Origin: an uncultured Saprospiraceae bacterium | GTDB lineage: Bacteria; Bacteroidota; Bacteroidia; Chitinophagales; Saprospiraceae | Length of the DNA: 48,856 bases | Direction of reading: 5' to 3' | NCBI GenBank assembly: GCA_937872385.1 | Contig: CALMSO010000067.1 | Span: 1-48,856, forward strand | Part shown: positions 24,675 through 33,396 of the stretch, one piece after another | How the letters are laid out: every line of letters begins with the position of its first letter | Position numbering within the stretch: position 1 is the first letter of the stretch | Made by a program: the position numbers and the translations under genes | Notes under the pieces: model-generated | The model's input: only the letters and a program-made list of their open reading frames with translations | The model's database searches: none | What the model was told of the DNA's origin: nothing

Positions 24675-25471
24675 GTTAATATCTGCCGAATGCGCTCCCA
24701 AGAAGCCGTGGTTGCCGCTTTGTTTTCGGGGCTGCCCGCGGGGTCGTCGCCTGCGCGCATGTAAGCATGGCCAGCGCCGGGATAGATTTCGTACTCAAAA
24801 GTTTTGTCTGCGGCTTTCATCCATTCTTCGGTTTGGGCAATGGTCGCATTTACACGCTGGTCGTTACCGCCATAAAAGCCATACACAGGCGCTTTGATAC
24901 GCTGGAACACCTCAGCTTCGTTGGGTGCTGTACCGTAGAATACAAGCGCAGCGCTAATCTGGTCATTATTCGTCGCAAAACGAAAACTCTGCGAGCCGCC
25001 CCAGCAAAAACCCATAACTGATACCTGCCCGGTAGAGGCTGGCACCTGCGCAATGTAATGATATACAGCGTTTAAATCAGCTGTAACTTGGTCGGGATTG
25101 AGTTCGTAAATACCATTACGGGCTGCATCAGAGTTTTCAAAATCGTCGGTTTTACGTCGTTTTTCATCAAAATCGGACAACAAATCGGGCGCGATAGCCA
25201 AAAAACCGGCTGCCGCCAATTGGTCGGTGAGACTGCGCACCCAGTCGGTCAAGCCTCGGTTTTCGTGAATAACAATGACGGCTGGCGCGTTGTTGCTCAC
25301 CTCCGGATACGCCACGAAGCAGTGTACATTACGTTCGCCATTAGCTACTTTGACCCACTCGTGGTGGCGCGGCGAGGCTTCCAATTGTTGCAAGGCAAAG
25401 TCTTGAGCCTTTAGAGCGGTAGGAATGCTGATAAGCAATAGCCAAAACAGTTGTTTTTTTATTAATTGCAT
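24665..25471 (-). CDS. Secreted dienelactone hydrolase family protein
   Basis: A 268-residue alpha/beta hydrolase with a signal peptide (FWLLLISIPTALKAQ), so it is exported. I start it at ATG 25471; the frame extends to 25513. The catalytic nucleophile is Cys156 in MGFCWGGSQ, as in dienelactone hydrolase, with the acid in YGGNDQRV and the His in GAGHAYM. Glu70 in VIHENRGL matches the Glu that contacts the nucleophile in the family. The family splits dienelactones and related esters; substrate here is unknown. The upstream DNA lies between this gene and miaB. Confidence 0.88.
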   Translation of the reverse strand: MQLIKKQLFWLLLISIPTALKAQDFALQQLEASPRHHEWVKVANGERNVHCFVAYPEVSNNAPAVIVIHENRGLTDWVRSLTDQLAAAGFLAIAPDLLSDFDEKRRKTDDFENSDAARNGIYELNPDQVTADLNAVYHYIAQVPASTGQVSVMGFCWGGSQSFRFATNNDQISAALVFYGTAPNEAEVFQRIKAPVYGFYGGNDQRVNATIAQTEEWMKAADKTFEYEIYPGAGHAYMRAGDDPAGSPENKAATTASWERIRQILTQE

Positions 25472-25564
25472 AATGTGATGAATTAGTGAATAAATGAAAG
25501 CGCCAATTTGCAAAATTCTGCCGAAGAAACTGCCAAAATGGCATTTTTGTTGTCAGAAAATCTG

Positions 25565-25572
25565 TATCTTTG
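25565..25572 (+). promoter_or_regulatory. -7 box of the miaB promoter
   Basis: TATCTTTG fits TAnnTTTG, 57 bp before the miaB ATG. TTTG at 25546-25549 could act as the -33 element, although the 15-bp spacing is shorter than usual. Confidence 0.55.
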
Positions 25573-25629
25573 CCAACCAATTTCGGATATGCAACATTTA
25601 GTATTCATTACAAACTTTCTGACTAACGA

Positions 25630-27081
25630 TTGCTCAACATGCTGTACGACGACAATCCAACATTGGTTGGTATTAAAAAAGAAATAGACGAGGGCAAACA
25701 GGGCGAAGTCTTTTTTGCCGAGGTAATGGCGCAACGCGTGCCAGGGCAGCGGCATTTTTATATCGAAAGCTATGGCTGCCAAATGAATTTTAGCGACAGC
25801 GAAATCGTGGCCTCCATCCTATCGGAAGTGGGCTTCAGCGCTACCCGCGATCTGGAAGCCGCCGATCTCATCCTGATTAATACCTGCTCGATCCGCGAGA
25901 AGGCAGAAGAGACCGTGCGCAAGCGTCTGCGTGTATTCGACCAAGTGAAAATGCGTAAGCCGGGCACTATGGTCGGCGTGCTGGGTTGCATGGCTGAGCG
26001 CTTGAAAAAGAAGTTTTTAGAAGAGGAAAAATTGGTGGATATGGTAGTAGGGCCCGATGCCTACCGCGACCTGCCCAATCTTGTAGCTGGCGCCGAAGAC
26101 GGTGAAAAAGGCGTGAATGTATTTCTCTCGCGCGAAGAAACCTACGCCGACATCAGCCCGCTGCGCTTAGACAGCAATGGCGTGACGGCGTTCATTTCTA
26201 TTATGCGGGGTTGCGACAATATGTGTTCGTTTTGCGTGGTGCCTTTCACGCGCGGGCGCGAGCGCAGCCGCGATGCCTTCAGCATTGTAGCCGAAGCCAC
26301 CGATTTGTATCGCAAAGGCTACCGCGAGGTGACGCTGCTGGGGCAGAATGTGGATTCGTACAAATGGGAAAACCCGGAAACGGGCAAGGTAGTTAATTTT
26401 GCTAACCTATTGGAAATGACGGCTTTAGTACACCCCGACTTGCGCATCCGCTTTTCGACTTCGCACCCGAAAGACATCACCGACGAGGTGCTGCATACGA
26501 TGGCTCAATATGAGAATATTTGCAAATATATTCACTTGCCGGTGCAAAGTGGCAATAGCCGGATTTTGAATTTGATGAACCGCACCTACGACCGCGCGTG
26601 GTACATGGAGCGCGTGCAGGCGATATATCGCATCCTGCCCGATTGTGCCATTTCGTCCGATATTATTGCGGGCTTTTGCAGCGAAACCGAAGCAGAGCAC
26701 CAGGATACGCTGAGCATGATTGAATTTGCGAATTACAGCATGTCTTACATGTTTGCCTACTCAGAGCGTCCGGGGACGCCCGCCGCGAAAAAATTTAAGG
26801 ACGACGTGCCGGAAGCCGTAAAAAAAGAGCGCTTAGCGGAAATTATTCGCCTGCAAAATCAAGTGTCGTATCGCCACAATGTAGCGGACATCGGCAAAAC
26901 CTTCAAGGTGCTGATCGAGGGCGATAGCAAGCGTTCGGATCAAGAATTCAAAGGACGTAACTCGCAAAACAAGATGATCGTTTTTCCGAAAAAAGGCAAT
27001 CTAAAACCAGGCGACTATGTGCAAGTGTGCGTGAACGACGCGACCAGCGCCACGCTGCGCGGGGAGATTGTGGGAGAATGA
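25630..27081 (+). CDS. miaB: tRNA-2-methylthio-N6-dimethylallyladenosine synthase
   Basis: A 483-residue radical SAM methylthiotransferase that adds a methylthio group to i6A37 of tRNAs reading U-starting codons. The N-terminal UPF0004 domain has the three cysteines of the auxiliary cluster: [23 protein letters not shown] and LGCMAER. The radical SAM motif CxxxCxxC is in [26 protein letters not shown] sequence near residue 200. The C-terminal TRAM domain covers about 415-480. Full length. In Bacteroidota it is often followed by a sigma-54 activator and lptE; here a toxin-antitoxin pair lies in between. Confidence 0.97.
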   Translation: MLNMLYDDNPTLVGIKKEIDEGKQGEVFFAEVMAQRVPGQRHFYIESYGCQMNFSDSEIVASILSEVGFSATRDLEAADLILINTCSIREKAEETVRKRLRVFDQVKMRKPGTMVGVLGCMAERLKKKFLEEEKLVDMVVGPDAYRDLPNLVAGAEDGEKGVNVFLSREETYADISPLRLDSNGVTAFISIMRGCDNMCSFCVVPFTRGRERSRDAFSIVAEATDLYRKGYREVTLLGQNVDSYKWENPETGKVVNFANLLEMTALVHPDLRIRFSTSHPKDITDEVLHTMAQYENICKYIHLPVQSGNSRILNLMNRTYDRAWYMERVQAIYRILPDCAISSDIIAGFCSETEAEHQDTLSMIEFANYSMSYMFAYSERPGTPAAKKFKDDVPEAVKKERLAEIIRLQNQVSYRHNVADIGKTFKVLIEGDSKRSDQEFKGRNSQNKMIVFPKKGNLKPGDYVQVCVNDATSATLRGEIVGE

Positions 27082-27190
27082 TTGACCAAGCGGCAGCAAC
27101 AAGCCCAATGTGGCTACAAAATTTTTACAAAAACACTCGCCGATGTAGCAATGTTTTACAGAGAGAAAAGATATTCAAATAGCTCATTTT

Positions 27191-27430
27191 ATGGAACCAG
27201 AAATGCTTTTATCGAGAATCACGATCAATCCTGATATTTGTCACGGGAAGCCTACTATCCGGGATATGCGCTATCCTGTGACCCTGCTGCTTGACTTGCT
27301 CTCTGCTGGCATGACGCCCCAGGAAATCATAGAGGATTATCCGTCTTTAGAAATAGAAGACATATACGCTTGTTTGGCGTTTGCTTCCAGATTGGCAGAC
27401 ATTAAAAGCGTCTATAAATTGGTTGCATGA
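27191..27430 (+). CDS. DUF433 antitoxin (VapB45-like)
   Basis: A 79-residue protein of the DUF433 family. The hallmark NPDICHGKPTIRDMR lies at residues 13-27, followed by the helix pair LLDLLSAGMTPQEIIEDYPSLEIEDIYACL. DUF433 proteins are antitoxins paired with DUF5615 PIN-like toxins and contain a helix-turn-helix that probably represses their own promoter. Its stop overlaps the start of the next gene (ATGA, 27427-27430), the translational coupling typical of such pairs. The start could be Met 5 instead. Confidence 0.88.
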   Translation: MEPEMLLSRITINPDICHGKPTIRDMRYPVTLLLDLLSAGMTPQEIIEDYPSLEIEDIYACLAFASRLADIKSVYKLVA

Positions 27431-27780
27431 AGTTTATCGTAGATGCTCAATTACCTTATCGGCTTGCAAAGTTTATTCGCGATAGAGGGCTTGACGCTAT
27501 TCATACAGATGATTTGCCTGAAAAAGATAGAACCGCGGATAGCGAAATCAGAAGGATCGCAAGAGAACAAAATCGAATTGTGATTACAAAAGATAATGAT
27601 TTTCTGGAAAGCCATATACTCAAAAATGAGCCAGCACATCTATTCCTAATTACAACAGGTAATATTACCAATAAGGCGCTGTTGATGCGTTTTGAAAAGA
27701 ATTGGACGGAAATTGAGGAAAAACTTGCCAGGTATTACTTTCTGGAAATGGACAATACGAAATTGATTATACATTCTTAA
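27427..27780 (+). CDS. DUF5615 PIN-like toxin (VapC45-like)
   Basis: A 117-residue protein of the DUF5615 / Mut7-C-like PIN family, expected to be an RNase toxin. It opens with KFIVDAQLPYRLAKFI, where Asp6 would be a metal ligand, and continues with HTDDLPEKDRTADSEI and ITKDNDFLE, which hold the other acidic residues. It is translationally coupled to the DUF433 antitoxin. The pair sits between miaB and the sigma-54 activator and looks inserted into an otherwise conserved neighbourhood. Confidence 0.88.
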   Translation: MKFIVDAQLPYRLAKFIRDRGLDAIHTDDLPEKDRTADSEIRRIAREQNRIVITKDNDFLESHILKNEPAHLFLITTGNITNKALLMRFEKNWTEIEEKLARYYFLEMDNTKLIIHS

Positions 27781-27930
27781 AAAATTACACATTTGGCGCA
27801 ATAACAAAGGCACCAATGAGGCGTAAGGTATAAAATAATATAAGACATGAAAGAGCAGCATATTCTACGTCCTTTTATCTTTCGTCCAATGTTTATTATC
27901 TAAAAACCCCGCATCCAGCATTTATTAAAA

Positions 27931-29196
27931 ATGGACAACATACAATCCATAAAACAACGTTTTGGCATTATTGGGCAATCTGAGCAGCTCAATCGAGCGC
28001 TGAGTACGGCCGTACGCGTGGCACCTACCGATTTGTCGGTGCTCATCAATGGCGAAAGCGGCGTGGGTAAGGAGGTCTTTTCAAAGGTGATACATGCGCT
28101 GAGTGCACGCAAGCACAATAATTTCATTGCCATCAATTGCGGCGCCATACCCGAAGGCACCATCAATTCCGAGTTGTTTGGGCACGAAAAAGGTGCATTT
28201 ACCGGCGCCACGGGCGAGCGCAAAGGCTATTTTGAAACCTACAACGGCGGTACCATTTTTTTAGATGAAATTGGCGAAATGCCTCTGGATACACAGGCTT
28301 TCCTGCTGCGGGTGCTGGAGTCAGGCGAATTTATCCGCGTGGGTTCATCCAAAGTACAGAAAACCGACGTGCGCATCATCGCGGCTACCAATATTGACCT
28401 GGCGGAAAATGTGCGTAAAAACAAATTCCGCGAAGACCTTTACTACCGGCTCAATACCGTGCCCATCCAGGTGCCCGCGCTGCGCGAGCGCCGCGAAGAT
28501 ATTTACCTCCTGTTTCGCAAGTTTGCCGCCGATTTTGCTGAAAAATACCGCACGCCACCGGTGCAATTAGATGAGCAAGCCCGCGCATTGCTCGAAAACT
28601 ATCACTTCCCCGGCAATATCCGCGAATTGAAAAACGTCGCCGAGCAATTATCAGTGCTGGCCGAAGACCGCACGATTACGGCGGAGCAACTGCGGCGTAT
28701 TCTGCCGGGCATTGCCAACCGACACCTGCCCATGCTGCCCGAAACCAATGGCACCGCAGCCACCGGAATGCAGGAACGCGAAATTCTGTACCAGTTGCTG
28801 TTTGATATGAAAAAAGACCTTAATGCGTTGAAATCGTTAGTGTCGGAGCTGATTGTAAACAACAACTTGCGCGTACCCAATGCAGAAAATTTGCAAGCAC
28901 TCAAAATGCCCGGTTTGCCAATGCCGGCCACCTTGTCTGAGCTGCCAGAATCAGTAGAAGAGATCTTCGAGGCAAGAGAAACGATGCCCCAAACGCTTCG
29001 GCCGGTAATTATCGAGCCTGAACATTATGACAATACGGAGGTTGTAGAAGAGAACCTGTCGCTGGAAGAAAACGAGAAAGAGCTGATTCGCAAAGCATTG
29101 CGCAAACACGCAGGCAAACGCAAAGAAGCGGCGCAAGACCTCGGTATTTCAGAGCGCACCTTATACCGCAAAATCAAGGAATATGATTTGCAATAA
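27931..29196 (+). CDS. Sigma-54-dependent transcriptional activator without receiver domain
   Basis: A 421-residue AAA+ enhancer-binding protein that opens promoters of sigma-54 RNA polymerase. Walker A is GESGVGKE (residues 41-48), the sigma-54 contact loop GAFTGA is intact (88-93), and Walker B is GTIFLDEIG (107-115). The C-terminal Fis-type helix-turn-helix lies in RKEAAQDLGISERTLYRKI (about 397-416). There is no N-terminal sensing domain, so control must come from elsewhere or from an unusual middle linker (about 270-375). It overlaps lptE by 14 bp, so the two are cotranscribed, as in many Bacteroidota. Confidence 0.93.
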   Translation: MDNIQSIKQRFGIIGQSEQLNRALSTAVRVAPTDLSVLINGESGVGKEVFSKVIHALSARKHNNFIAINCGAIPEGTINSELFGHEKGAFTGATGERKGYFETYNGGTIFLDEIGEMPLDTQAFLLRVLESGEFIRVGSSKVQKTDVRIIAATNIDLAENVRKNKFREDLYYRLNTVPIQVPALRERREDIYLLFRKFAADFAEKYRTPPVQLDEQARALLENYHFPGNIRELKNVAEQLSVLAEDRTITAEQLRRILPGIANRHLPMLPETNGTAATGMQEREILYQLLFDMKKDLNALKSLVSELIVNNNLRVPNAENLQALKMPGLPMPATLSELPESVEEIFEARETMPQTLRPVIIEPEHYDNTEVVEENLSLEENEKELIRKALRKHAGKRKEAAQDLGISERTLYRKIKEYDLQ

Positions 29197-29698
29197 AATA
29201 ACTTCGCTTACGGCTGTTATTGTTGTTTTGCTTGTAAGTAATTGCTTATCAGGCTGTTATTCATTAAGTGGCGTCAGTATTTCCCCCGACGTACGCACTT
29301 ACTACGTAGAACAGTTTCGCAATAACGCAGAGAACGCGCCGCCTGCCTTAGAGCAGCGCCTCACCGAAGATTTCAAGGAAAAAATACGCACCGAATCCCG
29401 GCTTATCTTCTCGGATACCGACCCCGATTTAGAGTTTAAAGGTAGCATCGTGGACTTTAGGGTCACTTCTGAAGCGCCCCAGCCCGGCGAGCTCACTGCC
29501 ATCAATCGCTTGACCATCAATATGGCCATAGAATACATCAACAACAAGGAAAAAGACAAGGGCTGGAAAAGCAATTTTTCCTTCTTTTTCGACTTTCCCA
29601 GTACCCAAGATCTCATCAGTGTGCAAGACGAAGCCATTCGCGTCATTTCCAACCAGCTCATGGAAGATATTTTCAATAAAGCATTCACCGACTGGTAG
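29183..29698 (+). CDS. lptE: LptE-like LPS-assembly lipoprotein
   Basis: A 171-residue outer-membrane lipoprotein; the signal peptide ends with the lipobox LSGC (Cys24). It would form the plug of the LptD barrel that places lipopolysaccharide on the cell surface. The sequence SGVSISPDVRTYYVEQF and the following AL-QRLTEDFKEKI match the Bacteroidota LptE family, and the position just after a sigma-54 activator is typical. The usual secG further downstream is replaced here by a Kelch protein gene. The start overlaps the end of the activator gene. Confidence 0.85.
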   Translation: MICNKITSLTAVIVVLLVSNCLSGCYSLSGVSISPDVRTYYVEQFRNNAENAPPALEQRLTEDFKEKIRTESRLIFSDTDPDLEFKGSIVDFRVTSEAPQPGELTAINRLTINMAIEYINNKEKDKGWKSNFSFFFDFPSTQDLISVQDEAIRVISNQLMEDIFNKAFTDW

Positions 29699-29784
29699 GC
29701 GCAAAGATGCATGTCCTTTTTTTGCTTTACAATGTAACTGCCCCGTTACTCCGTCACCCCCTTAAACCGTCAAAACCACCCAAC

Positions 29785-31257
29785 ATGAAAACACTGTTCA
29801 TCTCGCTTCTTTGCTTATCCGCATCTATAGTACAAGCCCAGTGGACGACCGCCACGCTCTCGCAGGCACGCTGGAACTTGGCTACGGCCGTTGTACATGA
29901 AAAAATATTTTTTGCCGGTGGCAATATAATAAATGGCGGCTCGGTGCAAGTCACCAACCGGGTGGATATTTACAACCGTACTACCGGCGAGTGGTCGGTC
30001 GCGCAGCTCTCCGAAGCGCGAAGCAATGTGCGGGCTTTTACCATCGGCAGCCGAGTGTTTTTTTGCGGCGGCATCCGTTCGGGCGCGGCACCTTCCAATC
30101 GGATAGACATCTACGACGATGCCACGGGCACCTGGTCCACAGCACAGATGGCAGTATCTCGGTATCCTTTGGCGGGCGTGGCGCATCGCGGCAAACTATT
30201 GTTGGCGGGCGGCTTGTCTGCAACGGGCGCGTATGCCAATGTAGTGGACTTATACGATAGCGCTACCAATAGCTGGTCGGTGGCCATTTTATCGGATCGG
30301 CGCATCGTGGGCGGCGCAGCAGCAGCTGGCAATAAGATCGTCTTTGCAGGTGGGCACGACAACGCACGGGTTTTCAATACGGCTGACATATACGACACCG
30401 AAACGGGCCTCTGGAGCACAGCTCGGCTGCTGGAAGCGCGCACACGCATTGCGACCGCTGTTTTTTCCGACCAAATTTTCTTTGCCGGTGGTGATTTTGA
30501 CAATGTGCGACCCAATGCCACCAACACGATTGATATCTATGATGCTACCACCAATCGTTGGAGTGTAAATCAACTCACCGTGCCCCGCGCCGCCGTGCAA
30601 GCGGCTACCCTTGGCAATGCAGCAATTTTTGCTGGCGGCTACGATAGCCCCGACCGACAAATTGTACTCAAAAATGCAGCCGAGGTTTTCCAACGTGGCA
30701 GCGAAACTTGGCGCACCGATGCGCTCGCACAAGCCCGACAGCTATTAGACGTGCGACGCCTCGGCGAGCGGCTTTTCTTCACGGGCGATGCCTTTGTTTT
30801 TGGCACGGAAGTCGCTACCGATATTGTAGAAATCTACGACGGCCCGACGGGCACTTGGAGTACCGAGCGGCTCTCGACCCAACGCTACTGGGCGCGCAGC
30901 GCAGTGGCTGGTAATCAATTGTTTGTAGCGGGCGGCCTCACCAATACAGGCGTACCGAGCGATGTGGTAGATATTTACACCGATCTTGGCGTCGGCACAA
31001 CAGGCCAGACATTGCCAGCGGGCAAGGTGGCCGTTTTTCCTAATCCGGCACATGATTTCACACAACTGCAGCTCGACGAAAGCCTGCTGCCAGCTCGGTT
31101 GCTACTGCGCAATACGACCGGTCAAGTACTACAGCAGCATATTCTTTCAGCAGCAATGACGCCAATTTCGCTTTCGGGACTGCCCACAGGCATTTATTTC
31201 CTCGAAGTGCACACCTCCGGCGGGCGCGCATGGCTACGCATTGTAAAACAGAAGTAA
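29785..31257 (+). CDS. Secreted Kelch-repeat protein with T9SS sorting domain
   Basis: A 490-residue protein; start chosen at ATG 29785, which opens a signal peptide (MKTLFISLLCLSASIVQAQ). The frame itself extends to 29707. About eight Kelch blades follow, each with FAGG or similar, then a motif like VDIYDxATGxWS, forming a beta propeller. The last 80 residues are a type IX secretion C-terminal domain (VAVFPNPAHDF, then LPTGIYFLEVHTSGG and IVKQK), which sends the protein across the outer membrane. It probably stays on the cell surface or is released; the ligand is unknown. The stop codon overlaps a dispersed repeat copy. Confidence 0.9.
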   Translation: MKTLFISLLCLSASIVQAQWTTATLSQARWNLATAVVHEKIFFAGGNIINGGSVQVTNRVDIYNRTTGEWSVAQLSEARSNVRAFTIGSRVFFCGGIRSGAAPSNRIDIYDDATGTWSTAQMAVSRYPLAGVAHRGKLLLAGGLSATGAYANVVDLYDSATNSWSVAILSDRRIVGGAAAAGNKIVFAGGHDNARVFNTADIYDTETGLWSTARLLEARTRIATAVFSDQIFFAGGDFDNVRPNATNTIDIYDATTNRWSVNQLTVPRAAVQAATLGNAAIFAGGYDSPDRQIVLKNAAEVFQRGSETWRTDALAQARQLLDVRRLGERLFFTGDAFVFGTEVATDIVEIYDGPTGTWSTERLSTQRYWARSAVAGNQLFVAGGLTNTGVPSDVVDIYTDLGVGTTGQTLPAGKVAVFPNPAHDFTQLQLDESLLPARLLLRNTTGQVLQQHILSAAMTPISLSGLPTGIYFLEVHTSGGRAWLRIVKQK

Positions 31258-31276
31258 ATAATGGGGCATTGTTATT
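31257..31276 (-). repeat. Dispersed motif, copy 2 of 5 (minus strand)
   Basis: The minus strand reads AATAACAATGCCCCATTATT. This copy begins at the last base of the Kelch gene stop codon and is the only one in reverse orientation. Confidence 0.6.
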
Positions 31277-31356
31277 TGTGAATTGGGGTAATTTTTACAT
31301 CATTAATAATTATATATTTTTAATTTTTTATATTTAAAATACTTAATTCAAAAAGT

Positions 31357-31390
31357 ACACGCTTTTTTTTATTGAAATCCGTATTATTCG
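31357..31390 (+). promoter_or_regulatory. Element shared with the porin upstream region
   Basis: TTTTTTATTGAAAT followed by CCGTATTAT, preceded by ACACG. It matches 2280-2310. It lies 62-95 bp before the sensor kinase start, in an AT-rich stretch with no gene. Confidence 0.4.
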
Positions 31391-31451
31391 TTACTTTTTG
31401 CAAAATATTGCGTCAAAATAGTATAATCGCAAAGGCAACATTCCGTGCCAG

Positions 31452-33197
31452 ATGATTTTTGTCACGCTATTAACGCAAAATACCCTGCACTCGATGACGG
31501 TACAACAGGCTCAGCAACTGGCAACAACTTTAGAACAATCGAAGGTCTTCTTGCTGGCGCGCACCAACCTTGAGGGGATTTATACGTACGTCAACCCCTT
31601 ATTTAATAGGCGTTTTAGCTACATCGCCAACGACTTTATTGGGTTGCCTTTCGTTGTAGCAATATCCAGTGAGGATATGCAAAAATGTATTCATATAGCG
31701 GAAAAGTGCATCCGCACACCAGAAGCTACTTTCTCGTTAGTCCTTAGAAAACCTTCGCCCAATGGCGGTAGCTTCTGGACCAACTGGGAGTTTTCTGCTG
31801 TAATAGACGAGACTAACGGCGCACCTATTGAAATTATGTGCATCGGATATGATGTAACCGACCAGCATCAACTACAATCGGGTTTGTCAAGAACAGTGGC
31901 TTTTCAAGGATTGCTTATCCGCATGGCTACGGCACTCATTAATACATCCGCCAATGAAACCGACCGGGAAATCAATCAACTCTTGGAACTGACCGGGCAG
32001 TTTGCTGGTGCCGACCGCGCCTATGTCATTCTGTATGATTTTGCCAATAATACCGGCACCAATACCCACGAATGGTGCGCCACAGGCATTACGCCGGAAA
32101 TACAAAACCTTCAGCAAATACCCATCAGTATATTCCAAGAATGGGCGGATGTACATACAGCAGGCGAAATTTTGCACATCGCACGTACAGCGGAGTTGCC
32201 GCGCAGCAATCCAGTCCGAGCTATTCTTGAGCCACAGGGCATTCAGTCGCTCATAGCCCTGCCCATGCTGTACCAACACGAATGCCTTGGCTGCGTGGGT
32301 TTTGATGCTGTGCGACAGCCACGCGATTGGAAAAAAGATGAAATTGAGCTGCTGAAACTACTCGCCGGGCTTTTGGCTAATGCTCAAATACGACAACGCT
32401 ACGAGTGCGACCGTGAAAAAAGCCGCCTCGAAATCGAATCGCTCAATGTACAACTCGAACAACGCGTGACTGAGCGCACCCGTGAACTTACCTTGCTCAA
32501 CCAAGAGCTCGAAGCTTTTGCTTATTCGGTCTCGCACGACCTGAAAGCTCCTTTACGCCATATTCGCTCGTTTATTGACTTGCTCGGCCGCCGAATAGCC
32601 ACCAATGAAGACGAAACCGTGCAGCGGTACAATCGCTTTATCGCTGATGCGGCCACCGAGATGCACCAGATGATTGAAGCCCTGCTTGATTTTTCGAGCA
32701 TGAACCGGCAGGAGCTAAAGCGACAACCTACTGATTTCAAGGAATTGGTAGAAGCTGCCGTTGGCCAACTGACTTTGGAAACGCGCGGTCGCAAAGTGCA
32801 TTTTTTCATTTTGCAAAACCTACCCCAGATGTGCGTAGATTATGTGATGATGAAAATCGTATTCGTCAATCTGTTATCAAATGCTATAAAATTCACTCGA
32901 AACCGCCCCGAGGCGAAGATAGAAATCGGGTGGTTTCGGCAAAACAATGAATTGGTATTTTTCGTCAGAGACAATGGCGTCGGTTTTTCTATGCAAGCTA
33001 TGGATAAGCTATTCGGTGTATTTCAACGCCTGCACCCCAAAGAGCTATTTGAAGGAAATGGTGTAGGATTAGCCAATGTGCGGCGCATCATCAGTCGGCA
33101 CGGCGGCACCACTTGGGCAGCGGGCGAGGTCGGTAAAGGGGCAACCTTTTATTTTTCCCTACCCGAATCGCTGTTGGTTAAAGAAGATAGATTTTAG
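31452..33197 (+). CDS. PAS-GAF sensor histidine kinase, orphan
   Basis: A soluble 581-residue kinase. A PAS domain (about residues 25-140, YTYVNPLFNRRFSY) is followed by a GAF domain (about 155-310, ADRAYVILYDFANN and LIALPMLYQHECLGCVGFD), a coiled-coil linker (NVQLEQRVTERTRELTLLNQELEAF), HisKA with His362 in SVSHDLKAPLRHI and an HATPase domain ending ATFYFSLPE. The order resembles phytochrome-like kinases, but I see no chromophore cysteine. No response regulator is adjacent. The start may be Met 15 (31494). Confidence 0.92.
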   Translation: MIFVTLLTQNTLHSMTVQQAQQLATTLEQSKVFLLARTNLEGIYTYVNPLFNRRFSYIANDFIGLPFVVAISSEDMQKCIHIAEKCIRTPEATFSLVLRKPSPNGGSFWTNWEFSAVIDETNGAPIEIMCIGYDVTDQHQLQSGLSRTVAFQGLLIRMATALINTSANETDREINQLLELTGQFAGADRAYVILYDFANNTGTNTHEWCATGITPEIQNLQQIPISIFQEWADVHTAGEILHIARTAELPRSNPVRAILEPQGIQSLIALPMLYQHECLGCVGFDAVRQPRDWKKDEIELLKLLAGLLANAQIRQRYECDREKSRLEIESLNVQLEQRVTERTRELTLLNQELEAFAYSVSHDLKAPLRHIRSFIDLLGRRIATNEDETVQRYNRFIADAATEMHQMIEALLDFSSMNRQELKRQPTDFKELVEAAVGQLTLETRGRKVHFFILQNLPQMCVDYVMMKIVFVNLLSNAIKFTRNRPEAKIEIGWFRQNNELVFFVRDNGVGFSMQAMDKLFGVFQRLHPKELFEGNGVGLANVRRIISRHGGTTWAAGEVGKGATFYFSLPESLLVKEDRF

Positions 33198-33219
33198 ATG
33201 CCAGACTTTAGGGCGGAAC

Positions 33220-33345
33220 GCTGTTTGCTGTTTGCTGTTTGCTATTTGCTGTTTGCTATTTGCTGTTCGCTATTTGCTGTTCGCTGTTTGCTGTTTGCTA
33301 TTTGCTATTTGCTGTTTGCTATTTGCTGTTTGCTATTTGCTGTTC
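33220..33345. repeat. Heptamer array, 18 units of GCTRTTY
   Basis: Eighteen GCTGTTT, GCTATTT or GCTGTTC units follow without a single gap or insertion over 126 bp. In another phase the unit is RTTYGCT, the family seen at 5524 and 12293. After the array come CCCCCCTCTAACCC-type low-complexity bases up to about 33385. A frame across it (LLFAVCYLLFAI) is only the translated repeat. It lies between the convergent ends of the kinase and the unknown membrane protein genes. Confidence 0.95.
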
Positions 33346-33396
33346 GCCCCCCTCTAACCCTTCTAAACCTTTAAACCCCCAAAAACTCCCTACTAC

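Noticed and set aside
25483..25782. 99-codon minus-strand frame over the start of miaB
   Set aside because: It lies over the miaB promoter and start; miaB is certain.
33220..33345. CRISPR array or mobile element end
   Set aside because: The period is 7 bp and there are no spacers, inverted ends or transposase.
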